Assembly (NCBI GenBank): GCA_964533785.1
Contig: CAZHNG010000143.1
Span: forward strand, 1 to 15,845
From: JANQRV01 sp964533785
GTDB taxonomy: Bacteria > Bacteroidota > Bacteroidia > Chitinophagales > Saprospiraceae
Direction of reading: 5' to 3'
Length of the DNA stretch: 15,845 nt
This document shows positions 6,175 to 12,146 of this stretch, piece after piece. The notes beneath the pieces were generated by a model, which had not been told where the DNA came from, ran no database searches, and saw nothing but the letters and a program-made list of their open reading frames with translations. Position numbers and translations under genes: made by a program. Within the stretch, counting starts at the first letter, position 1. Each line of letters starts with the position of its first letter.

Positions 6175-7513
6175 GCGGCAGCTCCTGAAAGATTTGGAAG
6201 TATGGAAAAGTAAGAAAAAAAGAAAGCCTTTAATACTAAGAGGGGCCCGGCAAGTGGGAAAAACCACACTTGTAAAAATGTTCGGCAAGAAATTTGACTA
6301 CTCTATCAATTTAAACCTGGAAAAGTCTGAACACAGAGTTTTTTTTGAAAAAACAGATGATGTCCAGGCCATTATTAATGAGATTTTTTTGGTCTATGGT
6401 ATTTTAGAACCAAAGAAAAAGATCCTTCTCTTCATAGATGAAATACAGGAATCACCGAAAGCTATTAATTTATTGCGATACTTCTACGAGGAAACGCCTG
6501 ACATTTATGTTATTGCAGCAGGATCTTTATTGGAAAATGCGCTTACTTCCTCATCAAAAATACCCGTTGGCCGTGTTGAATATTTAAAATTAAATCCAAT
6601 TAATTTTCGAGAATTTCTCGAGGCAACAAACCCTAAAGCAGCTCAGTTAATTACCCAAGTTCCGTCGCCGGATTATACCTACGGTCCGTTGCTTAATTTA
6701 TTCCATGAATATGCATTAATAGGAGGATTACCAGAGGTAGTCGCAACATTCATAGAAGATAAAAAACTACTTGTTCAGATCCTTCCCATTTATGAATCCT
6801 TATTGCAAACCTACGAAGAAGATGTAGAAAAATATGCGCGCACCAGAAATGAGGCAATGATTGTAAAGCATGTGATGAGAATGGCTCCTTTTGAAGCAGA
6901 TCGCAGAATCAAATTTCAGCACTTTGGAAAATCTGAATATAGATCCCGGGAAGTAGGTGAAGCATTTAGTGCACTACAAAAAGCAGGACTTTTAAGGTTA
7001 ATTTATCCAACATCAGATCTGGTCCTACCAGGCATTCCCAACTATAAAAGATCTCCGCGTTTACAGTTTTTAGATACTGGGGTAATTAATTACAGGCTTA
7101 ATCTCCATAAAGACTTAATTTCCATAAAAGACCTGCATCAATTACACAAGGGAAAATTAATTCAACATCTGATAACCCAAGAATATATGTCGATTCATAA
7201 GTACCCTTCTTTTGACCTTTCTTTCTGGGTGCGGGAAAAGAAGGATGCTCAAGCTGAAGTCGATCTAGTGGTACCATCCAAAAACTTCCTAATCCCGGTT
7301 GAGGTAAAATCAGGAGGAAGTGGGAAATTAAGATCTCTACATCAATTTATTGATAGGTGTAACCATCATTATGCTGTACGTATCCATCAAAATAGATTTA
7401 GTATCGAGCGAACCAAAACGATCAAGGGCAAATCTTTCTATTTAATGAACCTACCGTATTACCTCGGCACTATGTTACCGGATTATATCGAATGGTTTCT
7501 TAATGAATATTAG
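6167..7513 (+). CDS. AAA-family ATPase with DUF4143-type C-terminal domain
   Basis: This 448-aa protein has an N-terminal P-loop ATPase domain of the AAA_14 type: Walker A RGARQVGKTT (25-34), Walker B ILLFIDE (86-92), a sensor-like strand VIAAGS (115-120), and GRVEYLKLNPINFREFL (135-151), typical of the family. A helical region and the DUF4143-like domain follow, containing FLDTGVINYRL near 301-311. It ends with AEVDLVV...PVEVKSG (363-383), where E364, D366, E379 and K381 resemble a PD-(D/E)xK nuclease core. Proteins of this kind are numerous and patchily spread in Bacteroidota and archaea; their role is not established. The gene is visibly more AT-rich than its neighbours, with many TTA and ATT codons, and lies between direct repeats, so it was probably acquired. 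The start at 6167 fits the domain; an ATG at 5987 lies inside a hairpin and is rejected. Confidence 0.88.
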   Translation: MIKRQLLKDLEVWKSKKKRKPLILRGARQVGKTTLVKMFGKKFDYSINLNLEKSEHRVFFEKTDDVQAIINEIFLVYGILEPKKKILLFIDEIQESPKAINLLRYFYEETPDIYVIAAGSLLENALTSSSKIPVGRVEYLKLNPINFREFLEATNPKAAQLITQVPSPDYTYGPLLNLFHEYALIGGLPEVVATFIEDKKLLVQILPIYESLLQTYEEDVEKYARTRNEAMIVKHVMRMAPFEADRRIKFQHFGKSEYRSREVGEAFSALQKAGLLRLIYPTSDLVLPGIPNYKRSPRLQFLDTGVINYRLNLHKDLISIKDLHQLHKGKLIQHLITQEYMSIHKYPSFDLSFWVREKKDAQAEVDLVVPSKNFLIPVEVKSGGSGKLRSLHQFIDRCNHHYAVRIHQNRFSIERTKTIKGKSFYLMNLPYYLGTMLPDYIEWFLNEY

Positions 7514-7527
7514 ACTTGTTCTGAACT

Positions 7528-7599
7528 CCCTGAAAATTAAGAGGCAATACCTTTACTGCATTTTTTTGGAACTCCCATTTTTACTCTTAATTTTCAGGG
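7528..7599. repeat. Perfect 16-bp inverted repeat downstream of the ATPase
   Basis: CCCTGAAAATTAAGAG (7528-7543) and CTCTTAATTTTCAGGG (7584-7599) are exact reverse complements separated by 40 bp. The left arm starts 14 bp after the ATPase stop. There is no T-run after the right arm, so a simple intrinsic terminator is unlikely. GAACTCCC also occurs twice (7523-7530, 7569-7576). Confidence 0.75.
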
Positions 7600-7618
7600 T
7601 TACTTGCCCTTGGTTTAG

Positions 7619-7684
7619 TGAAACATTAAGTAAGGCGGTTACTGGAAGTAACTGCCTTACAGCGTTGCTCTTATTTTTTCTGGT
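7619..7684 (+). repeat. Direct repeat B, right copy, containing a hairpin
   Basis: The hairpin at 7630-7660 is identical to that at 5898-5928. The match over 7626-7684 is 57 of 59 bases, in the same orientation and 1732 bp downstream of the left copy. Recombination between the two copies would remove the ATPase gene and its upstream array. Confidence 0.85.
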
Positions 7685-7708
7685 TGCTGCTTTTACGTGT
7701 AATGACTT

Positions 7709-7745
7709 AAAGTAAGGATGCTGCTTGAAGCAGCTTCCTTACTTT
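7709..7745 (-). terminator. Hairpin abutting the ABC transporter stop codon
   Basis: AAAGTAAGGA (7709-7718) pairs with TCCTTACTTT (7736-7745). After a t/t mismatch GCTGCT pairs with AGCAGC around loop TGA. On the minus strand the stem begins on the base right after the transporter TGA (7748-7746). It belongs to the same hairpin family as 5840-5878 but has a different loop and lacks the 48-bp head. It is likely to end or protect the transporter mRNA. Confidence 0.5.
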
Positions 7746-9533
7746 TCAAACCCGCATTCCCTCCTCCTGGTGCCGCCACAACTCCTGAAAGATCGCACTG
7801 TGCTTTAACAAATGTTCGAAGGTACCTTCATCCACGATCTTACCTTTGCTCATAACGTAGACGTAGTCGAACTTGGTCAGTAAGTGCAACCGGTGCAAGG
7901 CGGAAAGTACCACCTTGTCCTTGAACCGCGCAAAGAGCTGATCATAGATCTCCACTTCGGTTTTGGGATCCACACTACTCGTTGGCTCATCCAATAGTAC
8001 AATACTGCTTTGTTTGGCGGCCAGCACTCCACGCGCCAAGGCCAGCCTCTGTTTCTGCCCCCCAGATAAATTAACGCCCTTTTCCTGGATATGAGATTCA
8101 AAACCATTCGGCAACTGATCGATGACTTCCGTAAGGTATACTGAAGTACAAACGCTGTCCAATTCGGCTTTGTCGTAGGGTAAGCCGAGCGTAATATTAT
8201 ACTCAATCGTATTTTCAAAGATTTCCGGTTCCTGGGGGAAGAGGGTGATATAGTCGCTGATCACATTGAGGTGATCGTATTTTTTGCCGTCGACTTCAAT
8301 GGTCAGTCCGGGTGCAGGTGTATACAACCCCCTCAACAAAGCCAACAGCGTACTCTTACCACTACCGCTTTCACCGATAAAAGCAATTTTTTTGCCCCGC
8401 TCCAAATCAATGTTGACCTGCTTGATCCCTTGCTGATACTCCTCCCGTTCTTCTTCGTGGTTGTGGGTAAATGACAATTGCCTGATGCCGATCTTTTCCC
8501 ATTTTTTATTTAAGCCTTCTACCCCCTCTTCCGTACGTAGCTGGTCATACGCTTTGATGATATTTTCAGCGGTTTGTACGTCCGTATTCTGTTGGACAAC
8601 CTGCGTATACAGGTAAGCAATGTCATGGAAAGTACCGGCAAACCGATCTACGTACACCATTAAAGCCACCAAACCGCCTATTTGGAAGACTTCTCCCGGC
8701 ACGTAATTCTGATAGATGTACCCCATCAACATAAAGAAGTAGATCAACACCACACAGGTGTCCACTACAAACCACTTCCATTCGTTAACGTATACTTTCC
8801 GCCGGAAGGGAGGAAAGACGTCCATCACCCGGCTCAACAAATTGATCTTCATCCGCTGCTGTAAGCGCAAGGTGATCACGGTGATAATATTGGACAGGCT
8901 GTCGAACAAAGTAGAAGAAACGACGTGTTCCTTCTCATTCGTCTCTCGCAAAGCAGCAATGAAGGGCTTATCAAATTTCAGGGTAATATAAACGATTAAA
9001 ACCCCTAGCCCGATGGCAATTGTACCAAATAATGCTGAAAAATAAAGCATCGCCCCGAAAGAAATAATAAACCGGCTGAAGGCGGTAAAGTAGCGAAAGC
9101 CGCCTTCGAAAAACCCTTTCAGTGCTTCGTAGGCTTTGCGCACCCGGTTGATGGTCGCACCGCTGTGGTGGTCCTGGTGCCATTTGACCGGCAGGTGCAG
9201 GGTTTTATGGTACAGTTCATCCAGAAAGTTCTTGCTCAGGTTAAAGGCCAGTACGCGTTCCATTACCCTTGCTTTGCCGTGAAAGGCCCAATTGATTAAG
9301 TGCAACGCAAAATATGCCCCCGCATACATCCAGGTAGATCGCAGTACATCCGTCCCTTCTTTCTGTAATAAATTGATAAACCACCCCCATAAAAGCGGAG
9401 TAACCCCGTGTGCTACCTGACTGACAATGAACATGAGGTAGATCAACACATACCGCTTTTTTTCCCGGCCGGCATATTTCCATGCCGTTTTAAGCATCGA
9501 AATGTAAGGATTGTTGGTAAGTTTTAAGGTCAT
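7746..9533 (-). CDS. ABC exporter half-transporter (fused permease and ATPase)
   Basis: This 595-aa type IV ABC exporter subunit carries the membrane domain (about residues 25-310, with hydrophobic segments near 28-50, 68-84, 150-185 and 257-275) before the nucleotide-binding domain (about 345-590). The ATPase motifs are complete: Walker A GESGSGKST (387-395), Q-loop glutamine 434 in LFPQEPEIF, signature LSGGQ (489-493), Walker B IVLLDEP (511-517) with catalytic Glu516, and H-loop His547. Such proteins work as dimers in the cytoplasmic membrane; MsbA-like relatives export lipids, others peptides or drugs. Nothing in the sequence fixes the substrate. No partner half-transporter adjoins it, so a homodimer is most likely. 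The first ATG, at 9533, gives a normal short cytoplasmic N-terminus. A 7-bp inverted repeat lies 42-66 bp upstream. Confidence 0.92.
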   Translation of the reverse strand: MTLKLTNNPYISMLKTAWKYAGREKKRYVLIYLMFIVSQVAHGVTPLLWGWFINLLQKEGTDVLRSTWMYAGAYFALHLINWAFHGKARVMERVLAFNLSKNFLDELYHKTLHLPVKWHQDHHSGATINRVRKAYEALKGFFEGGFRYFTAFSRFIISFGAMLYFSALFGTIAIGLGVLIVYITLKFDKPFIAALRETNEKEHVVSSTLFDSLSNIITVITLRLQQRMKINLLSRVMDVFPPFRRKVYVNEWKWFVVDTCVVLIYFFMLMGYIYQNYVPGEVFQIGGLVALMVYVDRFAGTFHDIAYLYTQVVQQNTDVQTAENIIKAYDQLRTEEGVEGLNKKWEKIGIRQLSFTHNHEEEREEYQQGIKQVNIDLERGKKIAFIGESGSGKSTLLALLRGLYTPAPGLTIEVDGKKYDHLNVISDYITLFPQEPEIFENTIEYNITLGLPYDKAELDSVCTSVYLTEVIDQLPNGFESHIQEKGVNLSGGQKQRLALARGVLAAKQSSIVLLDEPTSSVDPKTEVEIYDQLFARFKDKVVLSALHRLHLLTKFDYVYVMSKGKIVDEGTFEHLLKHSAIFQELWRHQEEGMRV

Positions 9534-9574
9534 GACAACTATATTTCCGTGTAGAAATGAATAAAAGAGGCCTT

Positions 9575-9599
9575 TTCAGTACCAACGGCGGATACTGAA
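9575..9599 (-). promoter_or_regulatory. Inverted repeat in the ABC transporter leader
   Basis: TTCAGTA (9575-9581) and TACTGAA (9593-9599) are exact reverse complements with an 11-bp centre, about 42-66 bp upstream of the transporter ATG. This could be an operator or leader hairpin. No clear promoter element was seen for this gene. Confidence 0.3.
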
Positions 9600-9744
9600 G
9601 GATGAAAATCCAATAAACAGATGGTAAATCTTATAGAAACAGCGGTGTAAATAGGATCATCGGGCGTTGTTTATGATTATGACTGGCCAACATCTGATTT
9701 TGGAAATACGTTCCCAATTGTAGCTTTATTTTTTAGCGGTAAAA

Positions 9745-9752
9745 TAAATTTG
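9745..9752 (+). promoter_or_regulatory. Orphan -7 promoter element facing the hairpin train
   Basis: TAAATTTG matches TAnnTTTG perfectly on the plus strand. The nearest upstream TTG (9718-9720) is 24 bp away, slightly far for -33. The only reading frame just downstream is five codons (ATG 9758, MKNLV). A transcript would run through the hairpins to the T-run after 10153. Confidence 0.35.
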
Positions 9753-9784
9753 TACCAATGAAAAATCTTGTGTGATAAGTTTTG

Positions 9785-9822
9785 AACCACGGAGGACGTC
9801 GAGGACACAGAGCTCACAGAGG
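9785..9822. repeat. Degenerate CACGGAGGAC/CACAGAGG repeat
   Basis: The segment reads as imperfect 9-11-bp units, ACCACGGAGGAC, GTCGAGGACACAGAG and CTCACAGAGG, and encodes SVSSVSSTSSVV on the minus strand. Very similar purine-rich repeats occur between genes in many unrelated bacterial genomes; their origin is not settled. Confidence 0.55.
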
Positions 9823-9837
9823 TTTTTTGAATCCTGA

Positions 9838-10085
9838 ACTTCCTTGCGGAAGTGATGTGTTTGAGATTTAGTTTGCTTCGCAAACATAAGAGAACATGGA
9901 GCGACTTCAACGAAAGCCTAAAGTTTCCAAAATCGACTCCACGAAATCGGGATGTTACGGTCAAAGACCGGATGATATTCTTTCCAAGTCCGAAGACTTG
10001 GAAAATCGGGGTCTGGAGACTAGGAATACTGGAGGGAGTGTGCCCAAACGGAGTTTGGCATGTTTCGCGCATCGAGACGGAGTCT
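9838..10085 (+). repeat. Train of small hairpins with 2-4-nt loops
   Basis: Seven short palindromes follow one another: ACTTCC/GGAAGT loop TTGC (9838-9853), GTTTGC/GCAAAC loop TTC (9871-9885), CGGTC/GACCG loop AAA (9958-9970), TTTCCAAGTC/GACTTGGAAA loop CGAA (9981-10004), GTCT/AGAC (10011-10020), CCAAAC/GTTTGG loop GGA (10044-10058) and AGAC/GTCT loop GGA (10075-10085). The 10-bp stem at 9981-10004 is the strongest. Tight loops and closeness suggest folded RNA or clustered palindromic elements. Confidence 0.65.
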
Positions 10086-10102
10086 ATCGCAAGCAGTAAC
10101 TT

Positions 10103-10153
10103 AAAGCAAGGACGTCGCTTCGAGCACGGTGCTCGAAGCGACGTCCTTGCTTT
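10103..10153. terminator. 25-bp perfect hairpin followed by T-run
   Basis: Bases 10103-10127 are the exact reverse complement of 10129-10153 around a single central G. The outer arm is AAAGCAAGGA and the inner arm CGTCGCTTCGAGCAC. Plus-strand TTTTT ends at 10155, so it could terminate a rightward transcript; on the minus strand it lies 112 bp past the stop of the type IX cargo gene. It is also the hairpin half of the right composite element. Confidence 0.55.
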
Positions 10154-10216
10154 TTATCCTCGTACTATCGATTCCACACTTGCTGCCCATACGGGCCCTA
10201 AGTGGCGGAATGTCTC
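10103..10216 (-). repeat. Composite palindromic element, right copy (inverted)
   Basis: Read on the minus strand, the 48-bp head (10216 to 10169) matches the head at 5777-5824 at 43 of 48 positions. It is followed after 13 bp by the hairpin at 10153-10103 with outer arm AAAAAGCAAGGA. In this copy the head itself folds: ATTCC/GGAAT, CACTT/AAGTG and GCCC/GGGC. The inner hairpin stem is longer than and unrelated to that of the left copy. A perfect 11-bp inverted pair, AGACGGAGTCT at 10075-10085 and AGACTCCGTCT at 10233-10243, encloses it. Confidence 0.85.
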
Positions 10217-10231
10217 ATGATGCCAACACAC

Positions 10232-10244
10232 CAGACTCCGTCTG
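10232..10244. repeat. Small palindrome CAGACTCCGTCTG
   Basis: A 5-bp stem with loop TCC, about 20 bp past the minus-strand gene that stops at 10266. Its inner 11 bases are the reverse complement of 10075-10085. Confidence 0.5.
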
Positions 10245-10265
10245 AACAAAAAAGGCTAACCCGGA

Positions 10266-12128
10266 TTAATTCACCAACAAGACATCCCCCGAAAAAGGAA
10301 CGACCGCCCCGTCTAAAAACCTTACTTTAACCAGGTAAGCATATACCCCTTGCTGGGGTTGATTATCCACATTCTCCCCTTGCCAACCCGCTTCGGGAAC
10401 ATTGGGCGGAATATTCGATCGTTCAAAAACCAAGTGTCCCCAGCGATCAAAAATGGCTAACTGCTCGATTTCCTGTACCAATGGTTGTGTACCGTAGGCC
10501 GTAAAAAAGTCATTTACCCCATCCCCGTTCGGAGAAAAGACGTTCGGAATATAGATCCGGTGATTGGTTTCTACGGTAATTGTGATACTGTCCTGCGCCT
10601 GGCAGCCAAATTCGGAAATAGCATTGATATTATAAGTATTGGTCTCCGTTGGGTACCACTCCAGGTTAAAGCAATCCCCCTGGCAAAGGGAATCGGAAAA
10701 AGTAGCCTGAAAATCCGAAATACCGTAGTTAGCGCCTACGGATAAATTCAACAATTGCCCCAGTTCCACCGTCGTATCGGGCCCCAGATCAATTACAAAA
10801 GGAGCCGGATCATCGATAGTGATTTCTTCTTCATAGCGGCACCCGAAATCATCCACCACGGATAAGCGATAGTCGCCACCGGTCAAGTCGATAAAAGGAG
10901 AGGGCTGATTGGTGGCCAAATTAGTTAAGCCGACTGCAAAAGGTTCGTAAGCATTGCTGACGCTTTCAACAGTAATACTAGCATCGGCGAAACCAAAACA
11001 GGTGGGGGCCACCGCATTACTGATCACTTGTATATTTTGATCGGGGACAATGGTGAGGTCTAGCGTTACAATACTATCACAACCAATGGAAGAGATCAAA
11101 GAATCGACATAAACGCCGGTTGCCGTATATGATGAGGAACCAACAGTGAAAATATTGCCTGCACAAATCGAGTCAACTATAGTGTATTCCTTAGGTTGTA
11201 CGAAAACGATCTTGGTATTGGATATGATAGCACATTTTTCATTACCCAGATTGTTGGGAGAGTTAGCGAGTAAGTAACGATAATAATAAAATCCGGCGGA
11301 CAATTTATCATGCTGATAAGTTACCCCATTAGCTCCCGGGATATCCTGCCAGGTACTCCCTTCGTCAAAGCTTTCCTGCCATTGTACTGCCGGCGTGGGA
11401 AATTGATCTCCATTAATGGTTGCATTCAGATCAATGGGGGAACCATCTTCGCAAATATTTTCAATCTCACGGGGTAGAATCAGGGCTTCGGGGCCACAGG
11501 CCTGAAAAGAAATATTGTCTAAAGCCAGATCATTTCCGAAACCACCGGGAGCATTATTTTGCAAACTTAACTTAATGGAGGTTTGACCGGGCTGAGTTTC
11601 AAAAACAAACCCATAGGTCTTCCATTGTTCGTCCTGGGGAATATCACCAGTGGTGTATTGCACAACATCATCCAACAGAAAAGTAACATTGGGCTTGATG
11701 TGATCCGTCGCTCCTCTTTGGATCAAATTGATAACATCCGCCGTAAATACGTATTGTGTATTCTCACAAAGCCCTTCTACTTCTTCTTCGTAGAATGTTC
11801 CGGGTTCAAAGCTGGCATTAACGACCATCATATAGCCATTATTATTGGGGCTGTTATCCCGGATTAACAACCAGCTCGGAAAGATGAACGGCCATTCTGC
11901 TGTATTATTCGTGATAACGTATAAGCCATCATTGGGTGGGCCTGATCTGCTGTAGGTATAGCCCGGCGCAATGCCTGGATCATTTGGCAAAATGTTATCC
12001 GGCCCCTCCCCAAAATCACCATCTTCGAAAATATTCAATCCTAAATTGCCGTCGCACACCTGGCTATGAACTCCGATAGCTAAATGCAAAGAAAAAAATA
12101 AAGCAGCAGCATATTTCATAGTCGTCAT
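10266..12128 (-). CDS. Secreted type IX secretion cargo with Ig-like repeats and type B sorting domain
   Basis: This 620-aa exported surface protein has a signal peptide (MKYAAALFFSLHLAIGVHSQ; the Met at residue 4, base 12119, is as plausible as 12128). A jelly-roll-like, possibly carbohydrate-binding region covers about 25-212 (from CDGNLGLNIFEDGDF to LALDNISFQACG). An Ig-like part follows (AVQWQESFDEGSTWQDIPGANG), then the repeat GCDSIVTLDLTIVPD common in Saprospirales surface proteins, and a SprB-like repeat (VAPTCFGFADASITV..GGDYRLSVVDDFGC). The last 98 residues (523-620) are the gliding-motility/CHU_C domain: IPNVFSPNGDGVNDFF, LAIFDRWGHLVFE and GVYAYLVKV. This domain directs type IX secretion across the outer membrane, with possible surface attachment. 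The ligand is unknown. It sits 18 bp downstream of another such gene and is probably co-transcribed with it. Confidence 0.9.
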   Translation of the reverse strand: MTTMKYAAALFFSLHLAIGVHSQVCDGNLGLNIFEDGDFGEGPDNILPNDPGIAPGYTYSRSGPPNDGLYVITNNTAEWPFIFPSWLLIRDNSPNNNGYMMVVNASFEPGTFYEEEVEGLCENTQYVFTADVINLIQRGATDHIKPNVTFLLDDVVQYTTGDIPQDEQWKTYGFVFETQPGQTSIKLSLQNNAPGGFGNDLALDNISFQACGPEALILPREIENICEDGSPIDLNATINGDQFPTPAVQWQESFDEGSTWQDIPGANGVTYQHDKLSAGFYYYRYLLANSPNNLGNEKCAIISNTKIVFVQPKEYTIVDSICAGNIFTVGSSSYTATGVYVDSLISSIGCDSIVTLDLTIVPDQNIQVISNAVAPTCFGFADASITVESVSNAYEPFAVGLTNLATNQPSPFIDLTGGDYRLSVVDDFGCRYEEEITIDDPAPFVIDLGPDTTVELGQLLNLSVGANYGISDFQATFSDSLCQGDCFNLEWYPTETNTYNINAISEFGCQAQDSITITVETNHRIYIPNVFSPNGDGVNDFFTAYGTQPLVQEIEQLAIFDRWGHLVFERSNIPPNVPEAGWQGENVDNQPQQGVYAYLVKVRFLDGAVVPFSGDVLLVN

Positions 12129-12146
12129 TATCTGATTACAACCTGA

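Larger units (their letters stand above)
7514..7745. other. Palindrome-rich intergenic block right of the ATPase gene
   Basis: This 232-bp convergent intergenic stretch holds a perfect 16-bp inverted repeat (7528-7599), direct repeat B (7619-7684) and a hairpin abutting the ABC transporter stop (7709-7745). A 70-codon plus-strand frame crossing it (7503-7715) runs through the repeats and is not accepted as a gene. Confidence 0.75.
9534..10265. other. Gene-free 732-bp region rich in hairpins and repeats
   Basis: I find no credible protein gene here. The contents from left to right are the transporter leader, an orphan plus-strand -7 element (9745-9752), a degenerate CACGGAGGAC repeat (9785-9822), a series of small hairpins (9838-10085), a 25-bp perfect hairpin and composite element (10103-10216), and a small palindrome (10232-10244). 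Frames at 9677-10072 (minus) and 9852-10220 (plus) lack protein-like composition and run straight through the palindromes. Confidence 0.75.

Noticed and set aside
7503..7715. 70-codon frame after the ATPase
   Set aside because: It runs through a 16-bp inverted repeat and direct repeat B. Its hydrophobic look comes from T-rich palindromes.
9677..10072. 131-codon minus-strand frame
   Set aside because: It translates the CACGGAGGAC repeat (SVSSVSSTSSVV) and the hairpins; typical of a spurious call.
9852..10220. 122-codon plus-strand frame in the hairpin region
   Set aside because: It crosses nearly all the hairpins and ends in the translated composite-element head, and no protein-like pattern is visible.
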